A stretch of 64,000 bases of DNA from Pantoea piersonii (GCF_003612015.1 NZ_RARB01000004.1:248001-312000); one strand, 5' to 3'; shown: positions 23,733-34,216, numbered from the stretch's first letter. A program made the numbers and translations. The notes: a model not told the origin generated them from the sequence alone.

Positions 23733-26315
23733 ATGAGAAAAGTGAACCGAAAGCTACTCTTTTGGAGCGCACCATTCATGACGATTTTTTCCGGTTCGTC
23801 AGGCGTTCAGGCAGGGATGTATTTTGATCCAGCATTCTTATCGGAAAATGGGAGTACCGTCGCCGATCTTTCGCGCTTTACCAGCGGCAAGCAGGCACCA
23901 GGGAAATACAGGGTCGATATCTATGTTAACGATCAGTTTATTACCGCCTCTGATATTGAGTTTCGTGACGCCGAAAAAGACGCTGCCGCGAAAAGCGATG
24001 ATAACACCGGGCTGTACCCCTGCCTGAGCGCGAAGTGGCTGCGGCGGTTTGGCCTGGATTTTAAGCAGTTCCCGCAATTGCAAAGTCAGGATGGTAATCA
24101 GTGTCTCGTCCTGAAAAAACTGATTACCGAGGCAACGGTAAACTTCGATTTCGATAAGCTGAAGCTCAAAATTACCCTTCCCCAGGCGATGCTCAGCAAT
24201 TCCGCCAAAGGTTATATTCCACCAGAGGAGTGGGACGAAGGCGTACCAGCCTCCTTACTCAGCTATACCCTGACGGGGGATCGCTCCAGCCATAGCGAGA
24301 GCATCTACCTTGGACTGAATGGCGGCGTGAACTGGGGGCCATGGCGATTAAGGCATAACGGAAGCTATACCCATTCCGAGAGCGACAGCTATACGCGAAA
24401 CAGATGGAACAGCATCAGCACCTATGCTGAAAGGGCCATTATTCCGCTGAAATCGCAGCTGGTGTTGGGGGATACCTCAACAGACGGCAAAATATTCGAC
24501 AGCCTCTCTTTCCGCGGTCTCAGACTCTACTCTTCAGAAAGTATGTATCCCAATAGTCAGCAAGGATACGCGCCGACGGTAAGAGGCATTGCGCAAAGCA
24601 AAGCCAAAGTGGTGATCAGGCAAAATGGTTACGTTATCTACACTACCTACGTTCAGCCTGGCCCCTTCGTTATTAACGATATTTCGCCTGCGTCGTCCAG
24701 CGGTGACCTGGTGGTGTCGGTTGAGGAAACCAGCGGAAAAACACAGACCTTTACCGTTGCCTACTCAACCGTGCCGTTCCTGCAGCGCGAGGGACGCGTG
24801 GTTTACAACATGAACGTGGGTGAGTATCGCAGCGGTTCATCCAACCGCAGGAAACCGATATTCGCTGAAAGCGCCGCCATGTATGGCATTACGAAAAGCA
24901 GTACGCTTTATGGCGGGATGCAATACGCTGAACGCTATAGATCGCTCGTCGGCGGCATTGCGCAAAATATCGGACATGTTGGCGCGGTTTCTTTAGATGT
25001 GACTCAGGCCTGGAGCAAGCTCGCAGATGATAAAGACTACTCAGGGCAATCCCTGCGCTTTTTATACGCGAAATCTCTGAACGAGTGGGGGACGACCTTC
25101 CAGCTGCTGGGATACCGTTACTCAACCAAAAACTTTTATACGCTGGAAGATACCACCTATAAGAACAGCTCAGGCTACGAGTACGACTACTATACGGATG
25201 AGAACGGCAATAAGCAGAAGGTATTATTAAACTACTACAACACCCGTAATGCCAAAAAAGGAAAGTTTCAGGCCAACGTCACTCAGCAGCTTGGCGATTA
25301 TGGTTCCGTCTACTTTAGCGCAACGCAGCAGAGTTACTGGAATACCGATGAAACGGACTCAACATATCAGGCCGGTTATAATTCTAACTGGAATGCGCTG
25401 AGCTATAGCGTATCCTGGTCATACAATAAAAGCCGTGGTACCTCTGAATCAGATCAGGCTATCGCGCTGAGCTTCTCTTTACCGCTGGCGTTTTTAACGA
25501 ATAATAATGCTTACCGGCAGAAGCTGAAAAATATCCACGCCACCTCGACATTTAGCAATAATTCAGACGGCAAAACCTCAATCCAGACAGGCGTGAGCGG
25601 CACTGCGCTCAGTGACGGTCGCCTGCAATACAGCGTTAATCAGGGATACAGCAACAGAAGTTATTATACCGGCAGCGCCAACCTTAACTATATGAGTGAA
25701 TATGGCAACGCTGGCCTGGGTTACTCCTATAACCGCAGTTATAAAATGCTCGACTATCGGTTAACCGGCGGCCTCGTCGCGCATCACGACGGCATAACGC
25801 TAAGTCAGCCGCTGGGCGATACCAACGTATTAATTAAAGCGCCAGGTGCGCAAAGCGTTAAGGTGCAAAATACCACCGGAATTAAAACTGACCTGCGCGG
25901 TTATGCGGTAGTGCCTTATTCCACCAGCTACAGAAATAACCGTGTCGCGCTGGATACAAGAACCTTAGACGATCATACGGATCTGGATGACAGCGTGGTC
26001 AACGTGGTGCCAACCAAAGGCGCGCTGGCGCTGGCGAGTTTCAATGCCAGAGTCGGCTACCGGGCCATCTTTAATTTGCTGACGGCAGATAAAAAGCGCC
26101 TTCCTTTTGCCTCTACGGCGCTGGAGAAAGCGAGCAGCGCAACCGGCATTGTTGATGACAACAGCCATGTCTACCTGACCGGTATTGGCGAAAAAGGCAC
26201 CATCGTGGTGAGCTGGGGCCCTGGCGAGCAGGATAAATGCACCGCCAGTTACACTTTTACCGCAGCCCAGTTAAAACAGCCGGTTATTCAAACCGACGCC
26301 GTTTGTCTCCAGTAG
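23733..26315 (+). CDS. Outer-membrane fimbrial usher (FimD family)
   Basis: An 860-residue usher. After the signal peptide comes the N-terminal chaperone-binding domain (about 30-150; MYFDPAFLSENGSTVADLSR), the 24-strand barrel with its plug, and C-terminal domains ending with cysteines in DKCTASYTF and TDAVCLQ. SFRGLRLYSSESMYPNSQQG and the YAPTVRGIAQSKAKVVIRQN block are classic usher signatures. The length fits FimD. It assembles and secretes the pilus. Confidence 0.95.
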   Translation: MRKVNRKLLFWSAPFMTIFSGSSGVQAGMYFDPAFLSENGSTVADLSRFTSGKQAPGKYRVDIYVNDQFITASDIEFRDAEKDAAAKSDDNTGLYPCLSAKWLRRFGLDFKQFPQLQSQDGNQCLVLKKLITEATVNFDFDKLKLKITLPQAMLSNSAKGYIPPEEWDEGVPASLLSYTLTGDRSSHSESIYLGLNGGVNWGPWRLRHNGSYTHSESDSYTRNRWNSISTYAERAIIPLKSQLVLGDTSTDGKIFDSLSFRGLRLYSSESMYPNSQQGYAPTVRGIAQSKAKVVIRQNGYVIYTTYVQPGPFVINDISPASSSGDLVVSVEETSGKTQTFTVAYSTVPFLQREGRVVYNMNVGEYRSGSSNRRKPIFAESAAMYGITKSSTLYGGMQYAERYRSLVGGIAQNIGHVGAVSLDVTQAWSKLADDKDYSGQSLRFLYAKSLNEWGTTFQLLGYRYSTKNFYTLEDTTYKNSSGYEYDYYTDENGNKQKVLLNYYNTRNAKKGKFQANVTQQLGDYGSVYFSATQQSYWNTDETDSTYQAGYNSNWNALSYSVSWSYNKSRGTSESDQAIALSFSLPLAFLTNNNAYRQKLKNIHATSTFSNNSDGKTSIQTGVSGTALSDGRLQYSVNQGYSNRSYYTGSANLNYMSEYGNAGLGYSYNRSYKMLDYRLTGGLVAHHDGITLSQPLGDTNVLIKAPGAQSVKVQNTTGIKTDLRGYAVVPYSTSYRNNRVALDTRTLDDHTDLDDSVVNVVPTKGALALASFNARVGYRAIFNLLTADKKRLPFASTALEKASSATGIVDDNSHVYLTGIGEKGTIVVSWGPGEQDKCTASYTFTAAQLKQPVIQTDAVCLQ

Positions 26316-26331
26316 ACAGGAAGAGTATTTA

Positions 26332-27375
26332 ATGAATAACAAATATTTCCTCGCACTGCTTATTGTGCTGCTGAATATATGCATCGTTAGCAGGAGTTAC
26401 GCCATAAATAACGGGGTTTGTCAGTTTTCATCAGGTAATACGCTTAAAGAACTGGATATCCCTACCGATATTATTAGTGATGCCACCGTAGGCACGGTGG
26501 TAACCAGCACCAGCAAGGATTACGTGGGCGTTAATGCCGTATGTCCTAATACAAGCTGGTACCTGGGGGCAGGAGATGACACTACATACCGTAGCTATCG
26601 CACTTCGCTTACCGCCGTTTCAACGGAAGACAGCTATCAGTTTCTGAAGGTGAATGATTATCTTGCTATCGCTGTCTCTATCGTTGACGACTACGCAAAA
26701 CGTTTTTACCCGCCCGCTGAGTATGTGCATATGGGCTGGCACGGTAACGTTAATAAATCTCAAGAATTCCCTGTACGTGACAGCAACCTGATATATAAGT
26801 TTAAGGTGCTTAAAGCCTTTACCGGGACAATGACTATTCCTTATACCGAAATATTTAGCGTGTATGTCGGCGCGGATATAGGCTCCTATAACCCGCCAGA
26901 GATGAAAAGCGTGGTATATAAAATTGTTATCAATGGCGCGACGATCTCAGTGCCGCAAACCTGTACCGTTAATGCCGGAACAACCATAGATTTTGACTTT
27001 TCAGATATCAACGCCTCTTCTTTTAGCCGTGCGGGCGCAGGGGTTAAACCCAGCGATGTCTCAACGCTGTCTAAGTCATTTGATATTGCATGCACAGATG
27101 GCGAGGCGAACTCTACGTTAAAAATAACGCTGCAAACCTCAACCACCTCAGGCAATACCATTGTTTCTTCTAATCCGGATCTCGGTTTTATTATTACAGA
27201 TGACCAGGACAATATTATTGTTCCGAATGATACCACCAGCGCAATTACCACGACCTTAGACAGCACCTCTCAGGCTACCGTGACGATCAAGGCCTATCCG
27301 GTCAGCGTAACGGGCAGTAAACCCGAAGAGGGCACCTTCTCTGCGACAGCCTATTTACTTGTTGAGTTTGCCTAG
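26332..27375 (+). CDS. Fimbrial tip adhesin (FimH-like two-domain)
   Basis: A 347-residue protein with a signal peptide (LLIVLLNICIVSRSYA). An N-terminal lectin-like domain of about 180 residues contains the cysteines of CQFSSG and NAVCPN. A C-terminal pilin domain starts near SVPQTCTVNAGTTIDFDFSD and ends with a FimH-like YLLVEFA. The receptor cannot be predicted, as the binding domain is diverged from FimH. Confidence 0.85.
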   Translation: MNNKYFLALLIVLLNICIVSRSYAINNGVCQFSSGNTLKELDIPTDIISDATVGTVVTSTSKDYVGVNAVCPNTSWYLGAGDDTTYRSYRTSLTAVSTEDSYQFLKVNDYLAIAVSIVDDYAKRFYPPAEYVHMGWHGNVNKSQEFPVRDSNLIYKFKVLKAFTGTMTIPYTEIFSVYVGADIGSYNPPEMKSVVYKIVINGATISVPQTCTVNAGTTIDFDFSDINASSFSRAGAGVKPSDVSTLSKSFDIACTDGEANSTLKITLQTSTTSGNTIVSSNPDLGFIITDDQDNIIVPNDTTSAITTTLDSTSQATVTIKAYPVSVTGSKPEEGTFSATAYLLVEFA

Positions 27376-27392
27376 AATCGGAGAGAGAAAAG

Positions 27393-27917
27393 ATGAAAAC
27401 ACTTTTTTGTTTCAGGGGAACGGCGTGGGCTCTCGCGCTTGCACTCTTTAGCCCCTCTTTGCTGGCTACCAACGCAGGTTCGGTTGAGATCACCCTACAC
27501 GGTAATATCGTCGCCTCTTCCTGTACCCTAAGCGAAGGGGACGATAGTCAGACTATCGTGCTGGGTGACTGGGCAGTAAAAAATTTCACTGACAGCGGAG
27601 TACGTTCGCAACCAGTCTATTTTGGCATTGCGCTGACTGATTGCTCGGCATCTACCGCTGAGCTCACTTTTAGCGGCACGCAGGACAGCAGTTCGGCAGA
27701 ATTACTGGCGTTAGACAGCGACAGCACGGCGGAAAATATCGCGATCGAGATCCTCGATGCGGATAAAAACCGCGTGCCGCTTAATCAGTCTGTCTCTGCG
27801 ACCATCGATAGCGACGGCACTGCCGCCTATACCTTTTACGCCAACTATATCTCTACCGGCACCGTCAGCGCAGGCACGGCGAATGGAACCTTAACCTTCA
27901 CCATCAACTATTCCTGA
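27393..27917 (+). CDS. FimA-like fimbrial subunit at operon end
   Basis: A 174-residue pilin with signal peptide (LALALFSPSLLA), pilin cysteines (ASSCTLSEG and LTDCSAS) and an end LTFTINYS very like the first pilin of the operon. Its place after the adhesin gene is unusual, since fimF/fimG-type adaptors normally precede fimH. It may be an alternative rod subunit or an adaptor. Its stop lies one base from the stop of the convergent opgB gene. Confidence 0.87.
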   Translation: MKTLFCFRGTAWALALALFSPSLLATNAGSVEITLHGNIVASSCTLSEGDDSQTIVLGDWAVKNFTDSGVRSQPVYFGIALTDCSASTAELTFSGTQDSSSAELLALDSDSTAENIAIEILDADKNRVPLNQSVSATIDSDGTAAYTFYANYISTGTVSAGTANGTLTFTINYS

Positions 27918-27918
27918 C

Positions 27919-30219
27919 TTAACTCTGCGGCTGCACGATTTTAATCTCTACCATCCCGATACCCAGCCGGCGCGGGTCCTGGCCGGTAATATTGCCCAGA
28001 TTGCTCTGCTGCGGCTGCGGCGGCGCAATCGTCAAGGTATGCGCCCCTGTCGGGTTGCTGAAGTGCAGGGTGGTGGTGGTGAGTTCCTCGCCCAGCGTCA
28101 GCTGCTGCTGCTGATCGCCGACGCGTACCGGAATCGGCTGGTGCGCGTTAGGCCCGAAAGCGCGCGCGGTGATCACCAGGTCGAAGTGCGCGGGCAGCGG
28201 ATCGACATATTCAATGTTAACCGCCGGCGCCAGGTTGGCGTTAGACCAGCGGCCCCAGTTCTCCCAGCGCGAAATACCGCTAAAGCGCTTCACGCTGGCC
28301 GGCGCGCCCGGCACAGCGAAGAGAAAGCGATCAGCATCGTAGCGAATATCGTTATCCTCAACGCGGAGCAGCGCTTCATTCCGCTGATAGTTCGCCGCGC
28401 TCAGCGTCTCCTCAGGGAATTTCGCCTGGCCTTTCCACTGCGCTTTGTCGATACGCGTCACGCTCGGCTGGCCGCCGAGCCGCCCCATCGCCACGCAGAA
28501 ATCGGTGGAGAGCGCCAGTTCAGGCTTCCACAGCCGCGCCATACGGAAGCAGCGATCGACCCAGACAAACTTTTCGCTGGCGGTGAAGTCCGCCAGCTGG
28601 TAGCGCAGCGGCGCGGAATATTCCCCTTCCGGCAGCGGCTCGACGTGGCTGCTGGCGACGCGAAACAGGATCGGCAGTTTGAACGTTGCGCCGGAGAAGC
28701 TGAAGCTGTTTTTCGTCTGGTCAATGACGAAGCGGTCGAGCTTTTTCGGGAAATTCCACAGCTGAATAATATCCGCCTTCCAGCGGCTGATATGGTTCTG
28801 GAAATCGGTAAAGCGGCCGGTCAGCGTCGCGCCCGCCAGGCTGCTGCGGCCAAGACCGATCGCTTTATCGCCGCCGAGGATGTCCAGCACCGTCGCACCG
28901 TTATCCAGCGTGCTGCGCGGCCGGTCGATCACCTCCGCCTGCGGCCGATCGCCGCGGATCACCATAAAAAGATCGCGCCGCGGCTGCTTGATCAAATAGG
29001 GGTGAGCGGTGTTATTCATCGCCAGATGATCTGAGGTTACGACGATAACGGTGTTTTTAAAGTACGGAGAGGCCTTGATGCGCTCAATCAGCCGCGCCAC
29101 ATGCTCCTGCGAGCAGGCCACCGCGCTGAAAGACTGGTTGGGCTTGCCTGCATAGCTGTAGCTTTTGCGCTGGCAGCTCCGTGAAATAAAGCCATCGGGA
29201 TGGTGCGTGTCCACGGTAAGGGCGAACAGGGCGAAGCGTTTCTGCTGGCGCGACAGCGCCTCATATTGTTCATACACCTCATCCATTACCGTATCGTCGT
29301 AGTAGCCCCAGTTGTTGCGGTAGGCGGGATCGGCAACGCGATCTTTTAGCTCCTGCGATCCGTACATATGAGCGGGATCGAAGCCGTGCGATTTCAGGAA
29401 GAGGTCTTTACCGGCAAAGCGCAGATCCGCGCCCTGAATAAACCAGTTTTCATAGCCGGAATTTTTCAGAATATCGCCGAGGCAGATGTTTTGCGGATAG
29501 AAGCTGGAAAGCGCGGCGGAAGCGTTGCCGTCAAAGGGCGCGAACAGCGGAATGCCGCACTGTGAGGCCACCATACCGGCAATGGTGTAATCGGTGCCGG
29601 GCAACTGCACGGTCTCGCTGAAATCCAGGCTTTGTGCTTTTTCTCGTCCCAGCTCCGGCGCGAGATCGGGAAACGCCTGGTCGTTGAAGTAGGTGCGCTC
29701 CAGGCTTTCGCCGTAGATATAGACCAGGTTGAGATGAGGGTTGCTGATGACCTTCTGCGGCACTTTATAGTAGTCGTCGAAGTCGGAGTCCGCGGGGCGG
29801 GTATGCGAAGCGACCAGACTGGCGACCTGGCGAAACGCGGGCGTTGTCTGCACCGATCCGGCGGCGCAGGCGAACGCCAGCAGGCTCCAGCCGAGATGGT
29901 GCGGTCGCTCATGGCGGCGCAGCAGCCAGGTCAACAGGCAGATCAGCAAAAAGAGCAGCAGCAGCAGCGCGAGAGCGGGCACCACATATTTGCTGACGCC
30001 CGCGCCGGTCAGGCTGTTGGTCAGTGTATAAAGCACCGCATCATTGATGCCGTCCCCGGTGAAGTAGTTGCTGGCGAAAAGGGTGGCGTTGAGTAGCACA
30101 AACAGCACCAGCAGAAGCAGCACAAAGGAGAACCAGATTTTATTTCGTCCGGCTTTCCAGGAGTAAACGGCAATGGCGGCCAGAAACAGCGCCACTGAGA
30201 CACATTCGGACAACGTCAA
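27919..30219 (-). CDS. opgB: Phosphoglycerol transferase I (osmoregulated periplasmic glucans)
   Basis: A 766-residue protein, near the length of E. coli OpgB. It has four N-terminal membrane segments and a large periplasmic alkaline-phosphatase-superfamily domain. Conserved blocks include [34 protein letters not shown] with the active-site threonine, [13 protein letters not shown] and [12 protein letters not shown]. It transfers phosphoglycerol from phosphatidylglycerol to periplasmic glucans. The E. coli gene lies in the same map region, so this marks the return to conserved chromosome. Confidence 0.95.
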   Translation of the reverse strand: MTLSECVSVALFLAAIAVYSWKAGRNKIWFSFVLLLLVLFVLLNATLFASNYFTGDGINDAVLYTLTNSLTGAGVSKYVVPALALLLLLFLLICLLTWLLRRHERPHHLGWSLLAFACAAGSVQTTPAFRQVASLVASHTRPADSDFDDYYKVPQKVISNPHLNLVYIYGESLERTYFNDQAFPDLAPELGREKAQSLDFSETVQLPGTDYTIAGMVASQCGIPLFAPFDGNASAALSSFYPQNICLGDILKNSGYENWFIQGADLRFAGKDLFLKSHGFDPAHMYGSQELKDRVADPAYRNNWGYYDDTVMDEVYEQYEALSRQQKRFALFALTVDTHHPDGFISRSCQRKSYSYAGKPNQSFSAVACSQEHVARLIERIKASPYFKNTVIVVTSDHLAMNNTAHPYLIKQPRRDLFMVIRGDRPQAEVIDRPRSTLDNGATVLDILGGDKAIGLGRSSLAGATLTGRFTDFQNHISRWKADIIQLWNFPKKLDRFVIDQTKNSFSFSGATFKLPILFRVASSHVEPLPEGEYSAPLRYQLADFTASEKFVWVDRCFRMARLWKPELALSTDFCVAMGRLGGQPSVTRIDKAQWKGQAKFPEETLSAANYQRNEALLRVEDNDIRYDADRFLFAVPGAPASVKRFSGISRWENWGRWSNANLAPAVNIEYVDPLPAHFDLVITARAFGPNAHQPIPVRVGDQQQQLTLGEELTTTTLHFSNPTGAHTLTIAPPQPQQSNLGNITGQDPRRLGIGMVEIKIVQPQS

Positions 30220-30352
30220 ATCCTCTCTTGAAGTGAATTAGCGCTTCCTGCGCAGCCCGCGATGAGCATGAATAGATTTGCGTCAATCTATAATGGCTGT
30301 CATAGCGCTGCAACATATGCCGCCCGAATTGTGCAGTGGGTAATCTTTCAGA

Positions 30353-30390
30353 GAAAAAAGAGGACGACAGCCGCCTGGCTGCCGTCGATA
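30353..30390 (-). terminator. Probable terminator of the tautomerase gene
   Basis: Read on the minus strand, an imperfect GC-rich hairpin (GACGGCAGCC / GGCTGTCGTC) is followed by CTCTTTTTTCTC. Confidence 0.55.
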
Positions 30391-30412
30391 ACGGGGGGAA
30401 AACTGCGTGGAA

Positions 30413-30802
30413 TCAAAGCCGACCGGTGAGGTATTGCGCTTCGCCGTCAGCGAAGCTCCAGTCGCCTTTGTCGTTAGTGATAAAGCTGATCATTAAATCG
30501 TTGCCCTGCACGCCGCTGCTTTCGCGCAGCTCGCGCGCCAGCTCCGCCATAAAGTGCTGCTTTTGCTCGGCGCTGCGCGGGCTGGTATAGACGCGCACCA
30601 TCACCAGATTGTCGCTACGCTGGAAGCCGAGTCCGGTATCCTGGAAAACCATCTGGTAGCCTTTGTTTTCGTGAACAATCTGATAGCGGTCGCGCTCCGG
30701 CACCTTAAAGGCGGTCAGCACCGCGCGATGCGCCGCGTCCAGCAGCGTGCGCAGTTCTGACTCTGATCGGCCTTGTATCACATCGAATTGCAGTAATGGC
30801 AT
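30413..30802 (-). CDS. Tautomerase family protein
   Basis: Encodes 129 residues starting M-P, which leaves the catalytic Pro at the mature N-terminus (PLLQFDVIQGRSESE). The protein resembles the double-length 4-oxalocrotonate tautomerase-like group, with FKVPERDRYQIVHENK in the first half and VYTSPRSAEQKQHFMAELAR in the second. Substrate is unknown. It is divergent from the LysR regulator gene, which probably controls it. Confidence 0.88.
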   Translation of the reverse strand: MPLLQFDVIQGRSESELRTLLDAAHRAVLTAFKVPERDRYQIVHENKGYQMVFQDTGLGFQRSDNLVMVRVYTSPRSAEQKQHFMAELARELRESSGVQGNDLMISFITNDKGDWSFADGEAQYLTGRL

Positions 30803-30922
30803 CGCTATTTCTCCTGTTGAACGCGTAATTTTTGTATGCTCTGGTGACTATCCTGGCGTTTCTGCGGGCAAAGAAAAAGCGCGCTCGCTAAACTGATTAT
30901 TCAATATTGTGAACAATCCAAC

Positions 30923-31843
30923 ATGAAAGAGATGAAGACAGACGCGCTCTGGATGCATCTGCACTGGCTGCTGGTGCTGGCGGAGCAGGGCAGCTTTACC
31001 CGCGCGGCGGAGCGGCTCGACGTCAGCAAAGCGGCGATGAGCCAGAAGATCAAAGAGCTGGAGAAGGCGGCGGGAACAGCGCTGGTGCAGCGCACTACGC
31101 GCAGCGTTCGGCTGACGGCGGCCGGGGAAAAGCTGGTGGAAGAGCTGCGAGACCCCTTCGCGCGTATTGAGCAGAGCTTTTTCGGCGTGCGCGACGCCGC
31201 CGGGCCGGTGCGCGGTCTGGTCAGGGTTACCGCGCCGGTCGCCTTTGCCCGCCAGCAGCTGGTGCCAATCGTCGGGGATTTTCTGCGCGCTTACCCGCAG
31301 ATTCGACTGCAGCTCGACGTGACGGACCGCATCGTCTCGCTCAGCAGCGAAGGGTTCGACCTGGCGATTCGCCACAGCAGCGCGCTGCCGGAAACGCACG
31401 TCGCGCTGCCGCTGTGCGAAACGCGCACCCTGCTGGTGGCCTCGCCGGACTATCTTGCGGCGCACGGCGCGCCGCAGACCCCGCACCAGCTGACGCAGCA
31501 CAACTGCTTATACTACCCGCGCGGCGTGGAAACCCCGCGCTGGACCTTCGCCGACGCAGAGCAGGAAGAGCGGGTGCAGGTACGGGTGCAGGGCAGCTTC
31601 GCCACCAACAACAGCGAGTCGATACGCGACGCGGCGCTACAGGGGCTGGGCATCGCCATGCTGCCGGACTTTAGCGCCAGCGAGGCGCTCGCCTCCGGCG
31701 CGCTACAGCAGGTACTGCCGCGCTGGCGAGCCGTTGAGGCGTTTGCGGAGAAGCTGTGGATCGTCAGGCCTTACGCCGCGCAGGTGCCGCGCGCGGTAAC
31801 GACCTTTACGCACTGGCTACGCGCGCGCTTTGTCGGCGCCTGA
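30923..31843 (+). CDS. LysR family transcriptional regulator
   Basis: A 306-residue LysR regulator of the CrgA/AaeR-like subgroup. The N-terminal winged helix reads FTRAAERLDVSKAAMSQKIK, followed by the linker helix and a co-inducer domain with GFDLAIRHSSALPETH. The 120-base gap to the divergent tautomerase gene is a typical LysR control region. Its 3' end overlaps the next gene on the opposite strand by 27 bases. Confidence 0.92.
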   Translation: MKEMKTDALWMHLHWLLVLAEQGSFTRAAERLDVSKAAMSQKIKELEKAAGTALVQRTTRSVRLTAAGEKLVEELRDPFARIEQSFFGVRDAAGPVRGLVRVTAPVAFARQQLVPIVGDFLRAYPQIRLQLDVTDRIVSLSSEGFDLAIRHSSALPETHVALPLCETRTLLVASPDYLAAHGAPQTPHQLTQHNCLYYPRGVETPRWTFADAEQEERVQVRVQGSFATNNSESIRDAALQGLGIAMLPDFSASEALASGALQQVLPRWRAVEAFAEKLWIVRPYAAQVPRAVTTFTHWLRARFVGA

Positions 31844-32836
31844 AGGCAACGCCAGCGTCGGGCGCGCGGGTGTCAGCATCATCTCGCCCAGCAGGCTGGC
31901 GCGGTTATAGAGGCCAATGCGCAGGTTAAAGTCGAGATGCAGCCGTTCGTCGCCGCTCAGCCTGATCACCGGCGGCGGCGTTTGCGGCCGCTGATGGAAC
32001 AGCACCGAGCAGGCGAACGCATCGCTGTTGCCGGCGTGCAGCCGCTGATAAAACCAGGCGTTGGCCTCCGCTTTGCGTAAATGGAGATTCACGCGGCGGT
32101 ACTCTTTGACCGCCACCTGCTGTGCCAGCGATAACAGCGCCTGCGCTGGATGAAGGATTTTCTGCACGATAAGAGGATAGTCGTCGCGCTTCTTCAGCTC
32201 GTTAATATAGTTTTGTGCGCCGAGGTTTTTAATCGGTGCCAGCTGCTTCAGCCATTCGCGAATAAAGGCGTTGCCTGGCGCGGCGGCGATAAACCAGCTT
32301 TCGATAACCGGCGACAGAAAATTAAGCGTGCAGCTTTCGCGATAATAGCCAATAACGTCCATCGGCTTATCCTGCTGCGTCTGATGGACCCAGTCGAGCT
32401 TCTCAAATAACAGCGTGCCGCAGTCGATGCCGATGCCGCCGAAGCGGTGAAGCAGCTCCAGCCGGATAATTTCGCTTTTATGCCTCGGCGTCAGGTCGGC
32501 GGAAATAAACTCCATATCCGGCAGCCACTGCGCCAGCGTGCTCTGCGTCACCAGATGCAGCGTATGGTCGGGATTATCCTGACGCAGCTGATTGATATTC
32601 AGGCGCAGAGAGAGCGGCAGCTGATCCTCATGCCAGTACATCCAGATGGTTTTCGGGATCTCCGCAGGGGCCTTCTCCGCCGACAGGATCACCAGGTTCT
32701 CCTCCTGGCTGGCGTCATATTCCGGCGCGGTAAGGGCGCTGTGCTTTTTCTTCTGCCACAGCATTTGACTGCTGAAAGAGACGCGTTTCCAGTTGCGCCA
32801 GAGCGTATGTGCAGGATGTCGACGGTGTTGATTCAT
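31817..32836 (-). CDS. Capsular polysaccharide synthesis-type glycosyltransferase
   Basis: A 339-residue cytosolic protein of the Caps_synth / GT32-like group. It has PKTIWMYWHEDQLPLSLRLN at about residues 61-80 and the nucleotide-sugar metal motif region SEIIRLELLHRFGGIGIDCG. It should transfer a sugar to a surface glycan. It stands alone without other glycan genes, so its pathway is unknown. Confidence 0.83.
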   Translation of the reverse strand: MNQHRRHPAHTLWRNWKRVSFSSQMLWQKKKHSALTAPEYDASQEENLVILSAEKAPAEIPKTIWMYWHEDQLPLSLRLNINQLRQDNPDHTLHLVTQSTLAQWLPDMEFISADLTPRHKSEIIRLELLHRFGGIGIDCGTLLFEKLDWVHQTQQDKPMDVIGYYRESCTLNFLSPVIESWFIAAAPGNAFIREWLKQLAPIKNLGAQNYINELKKRDDYPLIVQKILHPAQALLSLAQQVAVKEYRRVNLHLRKAEANAWFYQRLHAGNSDAFACSVLFHQRPQTPPPVIRLSGDERLHLDFNLRIGLYNRASLLGEMMLTPARPTLALPSGADKARA

Positions 32837-33262
32837 GATGCACCTGTTATTGTGATGACTGTCGCGGATATTTCCCCGGTGAGGCGCAGCGCAGAACGCG
32901 CATTGGTTTCCTCACGGTTGTGTATAAAATCTCTTCACCGATTTAATAAAGCATTATTTATATGCGCGCTACGTCTTTTGCTGAATTTCAGATAAACCGG
33001 AAAGCGACAGAGGTATTTGTCGCTTACCGTTTCCCGTCTGCCTTATATTTAAATAACGCGCTTATTTTTATTTTTTACCGGGCGGCTAAAGAAATTCCTG
33101 GTTTTTACCTGTGCGCTCCAGCAACAGAAGGCGCTGGCCCATTATTTAAGCGCGCGTTGGGCTTATTCAGGTTGTTTAATCATGCTGATGTTTTTCTGCG
33201 GTCATGATGGCATAACAGCGGTTGTCTACGCTTAAGGAAGGCTTACTGAGAAAGGAGTGGCT
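32837..33262. other. Intergenic region upstream of glycosyltransferase and YncE-like genes
   Basis: About 425 bases between divergent genes. It presumably holds both promoters. A 246-base open frame inside shows no protein-like features, and no repeats or operators were recognised. Confidence 0.35.
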
Positions 33263-34216
33263 ATGTCTGAACCAACCCGTGGGTTGCTGGCGGTCGACAA
33301 GCAGGGCAACCGCGTGCTGTTTCTTAATCCTGAGACCTTCGCTGTCGAGCGCGAACTCAACGCTTTCCCGCCGCGCCCGCATGAGCTGCTGATGCTGACC
33401 GTCTTGAAAAAAGCCTATGTGCCCATCTACGGCGACGGTATCCACGGCGACAATCCGCATCCGGGTCATAAAGTGGCGGTGATCGATCTGGCGAAGCGCG
33501 AAATTAGCGGCTTTATCGATCTGTCGCCGCTGCGCGCGCCGCACAGCGGTCAGCTGGGGCGCGACGGCAAGGTATACCTCTGCTGCGAAAACAGCGCGGC
33601 GGTCGCGGTAATCGATCCGGTGAGCGATCGGGTAGAGAAAACCATTCCCCTGCCTTCGCATAACGCCCACCGCCTGACGCTGTCGCCCAGCGGGCGCAAG
33701 CTGTTTACCGAAAATGAGGAAGATGCCAGCATTACCGTAGTGGATCTGTGCGAAGCGGAAGGGCGGGTTATCGATACTATTCTGCTGCCCGGACCCATCG
33801 CCGGGATCGCGGCGTCGCCGAAGCATCCCTATCTGGTAGCCAGCGCGGCGGATGCGACTTATCTTTACGTTATCGATCGTCAGAGCCATCGCGTGCGCCA
33901 GCGTCTGGCGCTGCCGGGACATAAAAAGCCCTGTCAGGTGGTGCGGTTCAGCGCGGACGGCGAGCGGCTGGTGGCGATAGGCGATGAGGAGCCGGTGATT
34001 ACCCTGTTCGACGATCTGCTCAATCCGCTGGGCGATATCACGGTAGGGAATAAACCGATGGATGGCTGCTTTAGCCCGGATAATCAGCAGCTGCTGATCG
34101 CTAACGAAGGCGACGGCACGCTGAGCGTGATCGATCTGGCGACGGCCCGCGTCATCGCCACGCCGCGCGTCGGCACCGGCTGCGAAGTGCTGAGCTTTTT
34201 CGATCTGGTCAGATAA
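33263..34216 (+). CDS. YncE-like seven-bladed beta-propeller protein
   Basis: A 317-residue repeat protein made of 40-45-residue blades with recurring patterns such as GKVYLCCENSAAVAVIDPVS, GRKLFTENEEDASITVVDL and QQLLIANEGDGTLSVIDLAT, typical of the YncE/YVTN propeller family. No signal peptide is visible, so unlike YncE it may be cytosolic. The ATG at 33263 is favoured by GGAG upstream; an in-frame GTG lies six bases earlier. Function is unknown. Its 3' end overlaps the convergent phosphatase gene by eight bases. Confidence 0.85.
   Translation: MSEPTRGLLAVDKQGNRVLFLNPETFAVERELNAFPPRPHELLMLTVLKKAYVPIYGDGIHGDNPHPGHKVAVIDLAKREISGFIDLSPLRAPHSGQLGRDGKVYLCCENSAAVAVIDPVSDRVEKTIPLPSHNAHRLTLSPSGRKLFTENEEDASITVVDLCEAEGRVIDTILLPGPIAGIAASPKHPYLVASAADATYLYVIDRQSHRVRQRLALPGHKKPCQVVRFSADGERLVAIGDEEPVITLFDDLLNPLGDITVGNKPMDGCFSPDNQQLLIANEGDGTLSVIDLATARVIATPRVGTGCEVLSFFDLVR

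Noticed and set aside
32962..33207. 81-residue open frame before the YncE-like gene
   Set aside because: No ribosome site, no protein-like features and it lies in a promoter region.
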